DNA of 64,000 nucleotides from Pseudomonadota bacterium (GTDB lineage: Bacteria > Myxococcota_A > Polyangia > Polyangiales > Polyangiaceae). The notes beneath the pieces are model-generated. The model did no database searches. It saw only the letters and a program-made list of their open reading frames with translations, and had not been told where the DNA came from. Each line of letters begins with the position of its first letter. Position 1 is the stretch's first letter. The stretch is taken from NCBI GenBank assembly GCA_023423895.1, contig JAFAER010000024.1, positions 1-64,000 on the forward strand. The letters run 5' to 3'. Made by a program: the position numbers and the translations under genes. Below, one piece after another: positions 42,267 to 51,139 of this stretch.

Positions 42267-43463
42267 GTGATCGTCGACGCGCAGCCTCGGCCGTTTCCCT
42301 CGCGCTACGTCAACGTGGAGGCTGCAAGGCAGCGCTTCGGCGATCGGGTCGATCGCCTCGGCCGCCATCTCTGGCGCAGCGACGCGCCGGCGGACCGCGT
42401 CATCGACGCGATGGACAGTCTCGGCAAGGCGGGCAAGGGCGAAGGCTGGCGCATGTTCGAGCGCGGCCTTCGTGGTGAGCCGATTCCCGAAGCTCCGCTC
42501 GCGATGCGTGAGCTGATCGACGAAGCCGCGTACGTGCCCGCGTGGGTCGACTGGAGCACGACGGATCGCGGCGGCGCGCTCCTCATGCGTGCAGGCGCGC
42601 TCGGCGGCGCGGTGCTCGGGGCACGGTCGCTCGTGCTCGGTTACGCTTCACCGGGCGGGAACAAGCCGCTCGTTTTTTCGGGTCGGCTGAAGGAGCAGGC
42701 CGCCCGCCGGCTGAACGAGACCGCCCGGTTCGTGCAGGCGGTCTCGCGGCCCGCGGGCATGCGTCCGTTCGCGGAGGGATGGCAGATCACCCTGAAGGTG
42801 CGGCTCATCCACGCGCAGGTCCGCAAGATGATCCTCGCGAGCGGCCGCTGGAACGCGGACGCGTGGGGGCTGCCCGCAAATCAGCACGACCTCGCGGGCA
42901 CGACGCTGCTCTTCTCCGCGTCGATCATCGACGGCCTGCGCAAGCTCGGGCTTCGAATCTCGCCCGACGAGGCCGAGAGCTACATCCACCTCTGGCGCTG
43001 GGTCGGGCGGACGATCGGCGTCGACGCCGACGTGCTGCCCGCGTCGGAGCCGGAGGCGATGCGACTCGCGGAGCTCATCGAGATGACGATGGGCGAGCCG
43101 GACCAGGACTCTCGCGATCTCACGCGCGCTCTCTTCGATTCCGCGTTCGAGGGCTGCGACACGAAGGAGAAGATCCGAGAGGCGCAGCGAAACGTCATGT
43201 TCGGTCGCGCCGTGTGCCGGGAGTTGATCGGCGACGAGCTCGCCGACAAGCTCGCTGTCCCTCGGCAGCCAATCCGGCATGTGATGCCGATGATGAAGCG
43301 GTTCATCCGGACGGTGGAGCGCGTGACGCGCGCGGTTCCGTTCGGCGAGCGGAGCGCGGTCGCGATGGGGACCCACTACTGGGATCGCGTCGTGGAGATC
43401 GGGCTACAGGGGGCGAGCTACGAGTTCCCGCTTCCGAAGAGCCTGTCGAACCTCGCCGCTTGA
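42267..43463 (+). CDS. MpaB/DUF2236 oxygenase-family protein
   Basis: A 398-residue protein from GTG 42267, 17 bp after the previous stop. It matches the MpaB/DUF2236 (latex-clearing-protein-related) family: RLNETARFVQAVSRPAGMRP, VRLIHAQVRKMI with the conserved His, LPANQHDLAGTTLLFS, and the C-terminal VTRAVPFGERSAVAMGTHYW. These helical proteins bind haem b in characterised members and cleave or hydroxylate lipids. No signal peptide is seen; the substrate is unknown. Confidence 0.88.
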   Translation: MIVDAQPRPFPSRYVNVEAARQRFGDRVDRLGRHLWRSDAPADRVIDAMDSLGKAGKGEGWRMFERGLRGEPIPEAPLAMRELIDEAAYVPAWVDWSTTDRGGALLMRAGALGGAVLGARSLVLGYASPGGNKPLVFSGRLKEQAARRLNETARFVQAVSRPAGMRPFAEGWQITLKVRLIHAQVRKMILASGRWNADAWGLPANQHDLAGTTLLFSASIIDGLRKLGLRISPDEAESYIHLWRWVGRTIGVDADVLPASEPEAMRLAELIEMTMGEPDQDSRDLTRALFDSAFEGCDTKEKIREAQRNVMFGRAVCRELIGDELADKLAVPRQPIRHVMPMMKRFIRTVERVTRAVPFGERSAVAMGTHYWDRVVEIGLQGASYEFPLPKSLSNLAA

Positions 43464-43534
43464 CCGCCGCCGGGTAGATGAAGTCAGACCCAAGGTTCTC
43501 GTCACACTCTCCGTCCTATCGGAGACGTTCGGTC

Positions 43535-44569
43535 ATGGGTTCGGCTCGTTTGCTCCTGCGCGCCGCGTTCGCATGCGCGCTCGTCCTCGTCTGCGTCGGG
43601 TGCACCGGCGAAGGCCGGCGCTCGGCCTCGGCGCATCCTCCTCCTCCGCGGGATCCGGGGTCGGGTGTGCCGCATGACGCGAGGGGGCAGCTCGCCACCT
43701 CGACGGAGGTGGTCCCGGCCCAGGCGAAGATGGCCGGAGCCGCTCCGGTGGCGACCGAAACGCGCGCCGCCGACCCACCCTATGACCTGGCATCGGATCG
43801 CGAGCGGCGGGCGAGGGCAGCGAAGGCGGAGCTCGGTCCGCGTTCGATGTCGACCATCGTGTCCGACGTCTTCGTCGTCATCGGCCCGCCGGGATGGCAG
43901 GGAGGGCGATACGAGCAGAGCGTTGCCCTGATGAAGAGCGCCATGGCCGGCTTCATGAACGGCCGTTTCGGCAAGAAGCCGAACGAAGCGATCAGCGTCT
44001 ACTTGTTCCCGAACGGTCAGACGTACGAGTCGTTTTGCATGCTGAAGTACTCGGCGCCCTGCATCGCGCATTTCGGCTTCTACCAGCCGGGCGATCGTTA
44101 CATGGTCATGAACATCGGGCTGGGGCTCGGCACGCTCACGCACGAGATCGTGCATCCGCTCGTCGAAGCGGACTTCCCCGGTGCGCCCACGTGGATCAAC
44201 GAAGGCATCGCGTCCGTCTTCGAGCAGCCGCAGATCCCGCGTCCGGGGGAGATCCACGGCGGCAAGAACTGGCGCCATCCGCGGCTGAAGCGGGCGCTGA
44301 CCACCGGCGAGCGCGACCGCGCTCGGCTCGATCGCCTCTTCGGGATGCGAGATGACACGTTCCGCGGCGACGCGGAAGACCTGCACTACGCCATGGCTCG
44401 CTACGTGTGCCAATGGCTCGATTCGCAGGGCAAGCTCTGGCCCTTCTACCAGCGCTGGCGCGACAACATCGCCAACGACCCGACGGGGGCGCAGTCGTTC
44501 GAGGCCGTCGTCGGGATGCCACCGGCGGAAGCGCACGCGCTCTGGTCGAAGTGGGTGCTCGCGCTGTAG
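43535..44569 (+). CDS. Peptidase-like (HExxH) lipoprotein
   Basis: A 344-residue lipoprotein. ATG 43535 gives a clean signal with lipobox VCVGC and has GGAGA 9 nt upstream; ATG 43478 in frame would add 19 residues. A Pro/Ala linker (about 25-85) is followed by a metallopeptidase-like domain with HEIVH and, about 20 residues later, NEGIAS, i.e. a gluzincin HExxH...E pattern. The zinc ligands are present, so activity is possible, but the family (peptidase MA-like) is poorly characterised. Expected in the periplasm or outer envelope. Confidence 0.82.
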   Translation: MGSARLLLRAAFACALVLVCVGCTGEGRRSASAHPPPPRDPGSGVPHDARGQLATSTEVVPAQAKMAGAAPVATETRAADPPYDLASDRERRARAAKAELGPRSMSTIVSDVFVVIGPPGWQGGRYEQSVALMKSAMAGFMNGRFGKKPNEAISVYLFPNGQTYESFCMLKYSAPCIAHFGFYQPGDRYMVMNIGLGLGTLTHEIVHPLVEADFPGAPTWINEGIASVFEQPQIPRPGEIHGGKNWRHPRLKRALTTGERDRARLDRLFGMRDDTFRGDAEDLHYAMARYVCQWLDSQGKLWPFYQRWRDNIANDPTGAQSFEAVVGMPPAEAHALWSKWVLAL

Positions 44570-44611
44570 CCCAGCCGTACCGCGCGCGCAGAACGGGGTA
44601 TCCTCACGGTC

Positions 44612-45346
44612 GTGGCGGCTGGATTCGCGTTCGACGTGGGTGTGCACGGGAAGGTGAGCGGAGCGATCTACCGCGCCACCGATCCGGTCGGACATGCCAC
44701 GCTCGTCCTCGCGCACGGCGCCGGAGCGCCGCGGACGCATCCTTTCATGACGTCGATGGCGTCGCGCATCGCGAACAAGGGCGTCGATGTCGTCACCTTC
44801 AACTTCTTGTACGCCGAGGCCGGCCGGAAGATGCCCGATCGCGTCGAGCTGCTCGAGGCGACGTGGCGCGCCGCGATCGCCTCGGTGCGTGCGCGCGGCG
44901 GCCTGCCGACCGAGCGCCTGTTCATCGGCGGCAAATCGATGGGCGGCCGCATCGCGACGCACGTCGCCGCCGCCGAGGAGGGCCTCGTGCTCGGCGGCGT
45001 CGTCCTGCTCGGATACCCGCTGCATCCGATCGGCAAGCCCAGGATCGTTCGCGACGAGATCCTGCGCGTGAAGCTTCCGCTCCTCGTCGTCCAGGGCACG
45101 CGCGACGAGCTCGGAACGGCCGCCGAGATGAAGAAGCTGCTCGCGCACAAGGCGCGTGCGCGCATCCACGTGGTCGAGGGCGGCGACCACTCGCTCGCGC
45201 TCCTGAAAAGGGAGGGGGCGGAGCGCCAGGAGCAGGAGCTCGATGCTGCCGCGGCCGCGATCGCCGCGTTCGTTGCAGGCAAGACACGAGCGCGGCCGAA
45301 GAGACCGATCACCACGAAGAAGCCTGCGAGCGAGAAGAAACGATGA
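44612..45346 (+). CDS. Alpha/beta hydrolase (dienelactone-hydrolase-like, KANL3/Tex30 type)
   Basis: A 244-residue protein from GTG 44612. The oxyanion segment LVLAHGAGAPRTHPFM, nucleophile Ser in FIGGKSMGGRIATH, Asp in VVQGTRDELG and His in VEGGDHSLAL form the usual triad. HGAGAP and the length match the Tex30/KANL3-like group. A Lys/Arg/Pro tail ends the protein. The stop overlaps the ATG of the next gene (ATGA), so it is coupled to the YkgJ-type gene. The substrate is unknown. Confidence 0.88.
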   Translation: MAAGFAFDVGVHGKVSGAIYRATDPVGHATLVLAHGAGAPRTHPFMTSMASRIANKGVDVVTFNFLYAEAGRKMPDRVELLEATWRAAIASVRARGGLPTERLFIGGKSMGGRIATHVAAAEEGLVLGGVVLLGYPLHPIGKPRIVRDEILRVKLPLLVVQGTRDELGTAAEMKKLLAHKARARIHVVEGGDHSLALLKREGAERQEQELDAAAAAIAAFVAGKTRARPKRPITTKKPASEKKR

Positions 45347-46242
45347 CCGAACGCAGGGTCGGACTCGACCACCGTGACCCGATGCTCCGACCGTTCATCG
45401 AGGTCGAGGCAAAGATTGTCCGCGAGGTGCTCGAAGAGCTGAAAGGCGAAGGCGCTCCTGCGCGCGAGATCGTCGAGACGCTCACGGGAATCGTGCACGA
45501 GGACGCCGAGGCGGGCGCGAGCACGATGTCGGAGCGCGTCTCCGGCGGCCGACGTCTGCCGCTTGCGTGCGCCGCGGGCTGTTCGTACTGCTGCCACTCG
45601 TCCACGGTGCATGCCTCGACGCCGGAGATCCTGCGGATCGCGTCGTGGTTGAAGGAGCATCGCACGGCCGACGAGCTCGCGGAGCTCCAGGCCAGGTCGA
45701 AGGAGGCGGCCGCGCGCATCGCGCCGCTCGATCTCGGCGGCCGCGCTCGGGAGAAGGTGGCATGTCCGCTCCTCGACTCGGCGTCGGGTCGCTGCAGCGT
45801 CTACGACGTGCGTCCGATCTCGTGCAGGGCGTACCACTCCGGGAGTGTCGAGGCCTGCAAGCGCGCCCACGACGAAGGCGAGGCGAATCCGATCCTGCCG
45901 ATCGACCCGCCGCTCTTCCAGGTCGCGCACGCACACGCCTTCGGCATGATGACCGCGCTCGCGAGCGAAGGGCTCGACACGGGGCCCTACGACCTGACCG
46001 CGGCGCTGCCCGTCGTCCTCGAGAGCGATCTCGATGAACGCTGGCTCGCCGGGGAGAAGGTCCTGCCGCACACGCGCCTCAGCGAAGAGGCGGGGGTGGG
46101 CTACGAGGTCGTGCTCGGGGAGCTCGTCGACGATCTCCGCGCCGGGCGTCTGAACGCGGCGGAAGGGATCGCGCGGCGGCTGGACCCCGAGGCTCGGCGC
46201 AAGGATCGGAACCGGCGCAAGCGAGAGAAGCGTAGACGCTGA
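45343..46242 (+). CDS. YkgJ-family cysteine-cluster protein
   Basis: A 299-residue protein. CAAGCSYCC (Cys76, 80, 83, 84) and the later CPLLDSASGRCSVYDVRPIS followed by CRAYHS form the YkgJ-type Cys cluster, thought to bind zinc or an iron-sulphur cluster. The N- and C-terminal parts are helical, and the tail is extremely Arg/Lys-rich (RRKDRNRRKREKRRR). No membrane segment. It is translationally coupled to the hydrolase gene upstream. The biological role is unknown for this family. Confidence 0.85.
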   Translation: MTERRVGLDHRDPMLRPFIEVEAKIVREVLEELKGEGAPAREIVETLTGIVHEDAEAGASTMSERVSGGRRLPLACAAGCSYCCHSSTVHASTPEILRIASWLKEHRTADELAELQARSKEAAARIAPLDLGGRAREKVACPLLDSASGRCSVYDVRPISCRAYHSGSVEACKRAHDEGEANPILPIDPPLFQVAHAHAFGMMTALASEGLDTGPYDLTAALPVVLESDLDERWLAGEKVLPHTRLSEEAGVGYEVVLGELVDDLRAGRLNAAEGIARRLDPEARRKDRNRRKREKRRR

Positions 46243-46454
46243 CGTGATGCGCCGTGGGCGATCACGCGATCGCGCTGCGGACGAGCCGTCGCGATCGAGA
46301 CGGTGCTGCTCACTGCCATCAACTGCGCCGCTTCTGCGTCGGCTCGTCGCGGGTTTCCCGGAGCGATCGCGCTGGAAAAGAGCTCGGCGCGCAGAAGCGC
46401 GGTCGGTCCTCGTTTCAGATGGGTCCGAGCGGTTCTCTTCGAGTCGCGTGGTGC

Positions 46455-46460
46455 TATAAC
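46455..46460 (+). promoter_or_regulatory. Candidate -10 element upstream of response-regulator gene
   Basis: TATAAC, 45 bp before the ATG at 46506, in a 263-bp intergenic stretch. A good -35 is not evident 16-18 bp further up (TTCTCT at best), so confidence is low. Confidence 0.3.
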
Positions 46461-46505
46461 GAAAGTCCGACGGGGAGACGCTCGCGCCCCATCGCTTCGT
46501 CCGTC

Positions 46506-47063
46506 ATGAGCTTCCAGCCCAAACGCCCGTCAACCCCGGCGACTCCGCCCTCGGCCCCCTCGGCGCGGCCGCAGACGACGCCGGTTGCCGGCATGCCTTC
46601 GGCGCGTCCTGCGAACATCCGGGACGCGAATGCCGAAGCGCACGCGCTCGGCGGAGGCGCGGTCGGACGTCCCTCGGCCGTCGCATCGCGCGCGACGACG
46701 CGCAAGACGATCATGATCGTCGATCCGGATGCCGGCCTCCGGGCTCGGCTCCGAGCGCTGCTCGAAGCGCACTACGACGTCATCGAGGCAAAGGACGGCC
46801 TCGAAGCGGTCGAGATGACCAGCACCATCCAGCCGCCCGCGATGATCGTGTCGGACACGGCGATGCCCCGCGTGGATGGCTTCACGCTGGCCAAGATCCT
46901 GCGAAACAACCCGGTGATGAAGCGGGTGCCGATCATGTTCGTCTCTGCGCAGCACAGCCCGCAGAACGTGACTCAGGCGCTCGTGATCGGCGTCAGCCAG
47001 TATCTTCCGAAGACGACGCCTCTGGCGCAGGTCGTCGAGAAGATCCGGAAGATTGTTCTGTAG
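46506..47063 (+). CDS. Stand-alone response-regulator receiver protein
   Basis: A 185-residue protein from ATG 46506. The N-terminal 65 residues are a Pro/Ala/Ser-rich disordered tail. The receiver domain has KTIMIVDPDAGLRARLR, the phospho-acceptor Asp117 in MIVSDTAMPRVDGF, Ser147 in FVSAQ and Lys169 in YLPKTTP. There is no output domain, so it acts through protein-protein contacts, and no kinase lies beside it. The site-2 protease gene follows 18 bp downstream. Confidence 0.92.
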   Translation: MSFQPKRPSTPATPPSAPSARPQTTPVAGMPSARPANIRDANAEAHALGGGAVGRPSAVASRATTRKTIMIVDPDAGLRARLRALLEAHYDVIEAKDGLEAVEMTSTIQPPAMIVSDTAMPRVDGFTLAKILRNNPVMKRVPIMFVSAQHSPQNVTQALVIGVSQYLPKTTPLAQVVEKIRKIVL

Positions 47064-47081
47064 GTAAACGTTGGAGCCGAG

Positions 47082-48053
47082 ATGGAGCTGAGGCTTGGTT
47101 CCATTCCCCTGCGCATCCAGGGGAGCTTCGTGCTCATGGCGCTCTTCCTGGGCCTGAACGAGCGGGATCCGGTGAAGCTCGCGCTCTGGGTCGCGATCGT
47201 GCTCGTGTCGGTGACGATCCACGAGCTCGGCCATGCGCTCGCAGGGAAGGCGTTCGGGCTCGAGCCTCGCATCGAGCTCTACGGTATGGGCGGGTTGACC
47301 TACTTCAACGGTGGGCGCGCCGAGCTCTCGACCGGGAAGAGCATCGCCGTCAGCCTCGCCGGTCCGTTCGCAGGCTTCGCGTTCGGCTTCCTGGTCCTCG
47401 TCGCGCAGCTCGCGGGCCTACACCCGTCGCATCCGCTCGCCGGTCATGCCGTCTGGCTCTTGCTCTGGGTGAACGTCGGCTGGGGCATCTTCAATCTGCT
47501 CCCGATGTTGCCCCTCGACGGCGGCAACGTCATGCGCGCCGTCGTGAAGGCGGTGGCGAAGGACCGTGGCGAGAAGATCGCGCGGATCATCTCGATCGCC
47601 ATCGCCGCAGCCATCGCCCTCTGGGCGATCCGCGGTCGGCAGTGGTGGGTGCTGTACCTCGGCGGCCTCTACACGTTCCAGAACGTGCAGGCGCTTCGCC
47701 AGGTGGGTCAGCTCCGGGTCGACCAGTCGCTCGCCGATGCCATCCAGGCCGGCTACTCCGCGCTCGACAAGCAGCAGCCGAAAGAGGCCATCGCGGTGCT
47801 CGCACCCGCGCTCGCGATCGACGCCTCGCCCGAGCTGCGTCAGGTCGGGCTCCGCATCTATGTCGTCGCTCTGTTGAAGGAAGCGCAGTGGGACGACGCG
47901 ATGGGCGTCATCGAGCGCGAGCGCGCCGTCATCGGCCCCGAAGATCTCTCCCGCTACGCCCAGATGATGCGCGACCTCGGCCGTAACGAGGACTCAGCAC
48001 GGATCGAGCAGCTGGTCCAGGCGCCGCCCCCGCTCAGCGAGTTCCGCGCCTGA
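47082..48053 (+). CDS. Site-2-protease-type (M50) membrane metalloprotease
   Basis: A 323-residue inner-membrane protease. HELGH (residues 47-51) provides the zinc His pair and NLLPMLPLDGG supplies Asp146, the third ligand. About four to five membrane segments carry the active site inside the bilayer. A soluble C-terminal part (about residues 215-323) looks like two TPR-like helix pairs (AIQAGYSALDKQQPKEAIAV). Such enzymes cleave membrane proteins such as anti-sigma factors; the substrate here is unknown. It follows the receiver gene closely. Confidence 0.92.
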   Translation: MELRLGSIPLRIQGSFVLMALFLGLNERDPVKLALWVAIVLVSVTIHELGHALAGKAFGLEPRIELYGMGGLTYFNGGRAELSTGKSIAVSLAGPFAGFAFGFLVLVAQLAGLHPSHPLAGHAVWLLLWVNVGWGIFNLLPMLPLDGGNVMRAVVKAVAKDRGEKIARIISIAIAAAIALWAIRGRQWWVLYLGGLYTFQNVQALRQVGQLRVDQSLADAIQAGYSALDKQQPKEAIAVLAPALAIDASPELRQVGLRIYVVALLKEAQWDDAMGVIERERAVIGPEDLSRYAQMMRDLGRNEDSARIEQLVQAPPPLSEFRA

Positions 48054-48073
48054 CCATCGAGGGCGCGCTGCCT

Positions 48074-49003
48074 CTATGGCGATGCGCCAGACGCTGGCGC
48101 GTCCTTGCAGCAACGGAAGCCGACCTGCTTGCCAGAGTACTCCTCACCGTGGGCGAGCGTCGCCGCGCGACAGCGATTGCGCCCGGGCAACCACCAGCCG
48201 CCGCGAAGAGCCGAGCGGCTCGGCGGCGCCATCCCTTCGCGCTCGACCCACTCGTCGACGTTGCCGACCATGTTGTGGACCCCGAACGGGCTGAGGCACT
48301 CCGGGTACGCGCTCAGCGGCGCGCGATGGTCTTTCAGCTTCTCCATCGCGCCGCCGAGATCCGTCCGGTCGAAGTTGCAGAGCGTGGAGTCGCGCTTCCA
48401 GCCGTAGGGATAGGGGCTCATGTCCGGCCCTTCACACGCGAACTCCCACTCCGCTTCCTTGCATAGACGGGCGCCGCGCGCCTCGCAGAGTGCTTTCGCC
48501 TCGCCCCAGTTCTTGTTCACGACGGGCAAGGCGTCCTTCGCGTCCGACGACGCCGTGGGCTCCGCGTACTCCTCGCGATCGATGCAGAATCGCCGCGGCA
48601 CGCGTGCGCCTTTGCACTTTGCAGGCTTCGCGTACTCGCCGCACCGCAGGTTCTGATACGGCGGCGGGTCGATGTACTTCAGGCACACCTGCTCCGCGTC
48701 GGTGCACGCTTCGCCCTCGACGAGGACCATGCCAGCATCACACGGCCCCTGATGGCCGACGGGCTGGCTCGTGCTCTGCGAGCTCGAGTGCGGCGCGCCC
48801 GGCGAGGTCGTGGGAGCCGTGCTCGCCATACTGGTGTAGACGGCCTGCGACGGGATGGCCGCCGCCGTGCCGACCGAGGCGACGGGAACCGCAGCTCCCC
48901 TGGCGCGAGCACCGTCGGGAGGAGCGAGCGCGAGGCCGAAGAAAGCAGCGACAGAAAAGGCTTTCGGGATCGACTGGTGGAGGTCCAAGACTTCACCCTC
49001 CAC
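48074..49003 (-). CDS. Formylglycine-generating-enzyme-like (SUMF1/FGE-sulfatase) protein
   Basis: A 309-residue protein from ATG 49003. A signal-like hydrophobic stretch (about 14-28) is followed by a low-complexity Ser/Thr/Ala/Pro linker. The domain shows the SUMF1-type pattern: RRFCIDREEYAEP, GEAKALCEARGARLCKEAEW, NMVGNVDEWVER, LRGGWWLPGRNRCRAATLAH and GFRCCKD. The two catalytic Cys of true formylglycine enzymes are not clearly placed, so it may be a non-catalytic relative (such as a carbohydrate-binding or assembly protein). Predicted periplasmic. Confidence 0.88.
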   Translation of the reverse strand: MEGEVLDLHQSIPKAFSVAAFFGLALAPPDGARARGAAVPVASVGTAAAIPSQAVYTSMASTAPTTSPGAPHSSSQSTSQPVGHQGPCDAGMVLVEGEACTDAEQVCLKYIDPPPYQNLRCGEYAKPAKCKGARVPRRFCIDREEYAEPTASSDAKDALPVVNKNWGEAKALCEARGARLCKEAEWEFACEGPDMSPYPYGWKRDSTLCNFDRTDLGGAMEKLKDHRAPLSAYPECLSPFGVHNMVGNVDEWVEREGMAPPSRSALRGGWWLPGRNRCRAATLAHGEEYSGKQVGFRCCKDAPASGASP

Positions 49004-49051
49004 ATCACATTGTGTATCCCGGATCGGAATCGGCCAGTCCCGAGGGTCGAA

Positions 49052-49071
49052 TTCGTTCGTTCGTTCGTTCG
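49052..49071. repeat. TTCG microsatellite, five units
   Basis: Five perfect TTCG units between the divergent starts of the formylglycine-enzyme-like gene and the acyl-CoA ligase. It is a possible slippage site in the shared promoter region. Confidence 0.6.
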
Positions 49072-49227
49072 TGAAAGGTGCACGTTCGAGGGAGCGAGCC
49101 GCCCCCGGGGATGACGCGCCGCGCCGGAGACGAGGCTCGCCGTCTCGGCGCCGCGGGAACGGCCGCCGGTTGCGCGTCGACAGTCTGCCGCGAGGTCTTC
49201 CGCGATCAGGGCCTATACTCCGCAGCC

Positions 49228-51039
49228 ATGGCGACCATGGTTCACGAAGTCCTGGGGGAGACGGCGAAGCGCTATGGAGACCGGCCGGCGTTGCGTGTGA
49301 AGCGTGACGGCGGCTGGCAAACGACGACGTGGAACGGCTATCTCCGAGACGCTCGCCGTGTGGCTCGCGGGCTCGTGGGGCTCGGTGTTCAGCCTGGAAA
49401 GGGCGTGTCGATCATCGGCTTCAACTGTCCCGAATGGCTCTTTGCCGATGTCGGGGCGATCTTCGCGGGCGCCGTTCCGGCGGGGATCTACACGACGAAC
49501 ACGCCCGAGCAGGTGCGCTACATCACCGACCACTGCGAGGCGAAGGTCGCCTTCGCGGAGAACGCCCAGCAGGTCGACAAGTTCGTCGTCGAGCAGGAGC
49601 GCATGCCCGGCCTCGAGGTCGTGGTGCAGATGCTCGGACGTCCGACCGAGGCGAAGCGCGGTCGCCTTCGTGTCATGTCATGGGACGAGCTCCTGAAGCT
49701 CGGTGACGAAACGCCGGAGAGCGAGCTCGATGCACGCATCGCGGCGCAGAAGCCGGATGACGTCTGCACGCTCATCTACACCTCGGGGACGACGGGTGAC
49801 CCCAAGGCCGTCATGATCTCGCACACGAACCTCGTGTGGACGGCGAAGGCGGCGACCACCGCGATCACCGCGGGTCCGGACGACGTGATGGTCAGCTACC
49901 TTCCGCTGAGCCACGTCGCCGAGCAGGTCCTCACCATCCACACGCCGATGTTGCTCGGCGCGCTCGTGTACTTCGCCGAGAGCCTCGAGAAGCTCGGCGA
50001 GGCGCTGCAGGAGGTTCGCCCGACGGTGTTCCTCGGCGTCCCGCGCGTCTGGGAGAAGATCCAGGCGAAGATGGTGGCCGCAGGTGCAGCGAACCCGCCG
50101 CTTCGTAAGAAGATCGCCGCGTGGGCACGCAAGGTGGGCCTCGCCGCCGGTTATGCGGAGCAGCGCGGAGAGGCCCGCCCGATCGTGCTTCCGATCGCGA
50201 AGAAGCTCGTCTTCGACAAGGTCCGGCAGCGTCTCGGGCTCGACCGGACGCGGATCTGCATCACGAGCGCCGCGCCGATCTCGAAGGACACCCTGGAGTT
50301 CTTCCTCTCGCTCGGGATCCCGATCCTCGAGGTGTACGGGATGAGCGAGTGCACCGGCCCGGCGACGTATTCACCGCCGGACAACTATCGCACGGGCAAG
50401 TGCGGCATCGTCCTTCCCGGGGCGGAGGTGAAGATCGCAGAGGACGGTGAGGTCTGCATGCGCGGGCCGCACATCTTCAAGGGCTACCTGAAGGACCCGG
50501 AGGCGACGAAAAACGCGCTCGACTCCGACGGCTGGCTCCACTCGGGCGACATCGGCACGATCGACAAGGACGGGTTCCTCCAGATCACCGACCGCAAGAA
50601 GGATCTCCTCATCACGGCGGGCGGCGAGAACATCGCCCCGCAGGTCATCGAAGGTCAGCTCAAAGGCATTCCCGTCGTCGCCCAGGCCGTCGTCGTCGGC
50701 GATCGACGGAAGTTCCTCGCAGCGCTCGTGACACTCGACCCCGAACGCGTGCAGGCCGAGGCCGAGGCCGCCGGCAGCGCCGCGAAGTCGGTCGTCGAGG
50801 CTTCGAAGTGCAAGGTGTTCCAGCGTCACCTGCAGAAGCAGATCGACCAGGTGAACGAGAAGCTCGCGAGGGTCCAGACGATCAAGAAGTTCGTGATCGT
50901 GCCGACCGAGTTCACCATCGACGGCGGCGAGCTCACGCCCACGATGAAGGTGAAGCGCAAGGTCGTGAACGAGAAGTACCGGGCCGAAATCGAGTCGATG
51001 TACGCCGACGCCGCGGAGCCGCTGGCGACGGCCGTCTGA
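49228..51039 (+). CDS. Long-chain fatty acid CoA ligase (AMP-binding), second copy
   Basis: A 603-residue ANL-superfamily enzyme. TLIYTSGTTGDPKAVMISHT (ATP/AMP-binding P-loop), VYGMSECTGPATYS, LHSGDIGTIDKDGFL, DRKKDLLITAGGENI and LTPTMKVKRKVV (with the catalytic Lys region) are present. It resembles the bubblegum/ACSBG-like long-chain ligases and is clearly different from the ligase at 16995. ATG 49228 directly precedes the conserved domain. Role: activation of fatty acids for storage lipid, degradation or membrane lipids. Confidence 0.93.
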   Translation: MATMVHEVLGETAKRYGDRPALRVKRDGGWQTTTWNGYLRDARRVARGLVGLGVQPGKGVSIIGFNCPEWLFADVGAIFAGAVPAGIYTTNTPEQVRYITDHCEAKVAFAENAQQVDKFVVEQERMPGLEVVVQMLGRPTEAKRGRLRVMSWDELLKLGDETPESELDARIAAQKPDDVCTLIYTSGTTGDPKAVMISHTNLVWTAKAATTAITAGPDDVMVSYLPLSHVAEQVLTIHTPMLLGALVYFAESLEKLGEALQEVRPTVFLGVPRVWEKIQAKMVAAGAANPPLRKKIAAWARKVGLAAGYAEQRGEARPIVLPIAKKLVFDKVRQRLGLDRTRICITSAAPISKDTLEFFLSLGIPILEVYGMSECTGPATYSPPDNYRTGKCGIVLPGAEVKIAEDGEVCMRGPHIFKGYLKDPEATKNALDSDGWLHSGDIGTIDKDGFLQITDRKKDLLITAGGENIAPQVIEGQLKGIPVVAQAVVVGDRRKFLAALVTLDPERVQAEAEAAGSAAKSVVEASKCKVFQRHLQKQIDQVNEKLARVQTIKKFVIVPTEFTIDGGELTPTMKVKRKVVNEKYRAEIESMYADAAEPLATAV

Positions 51040-51139
51040 GCCGCCGCCGGCGCGATTCGACGAACGTCGCTGCCCGCGGTAGGTGGCAGGTGGCAGGTGG
51101 GGCCGCGCGCGCTCGAGGCGGGCGGCCCCCACGCGCAGG

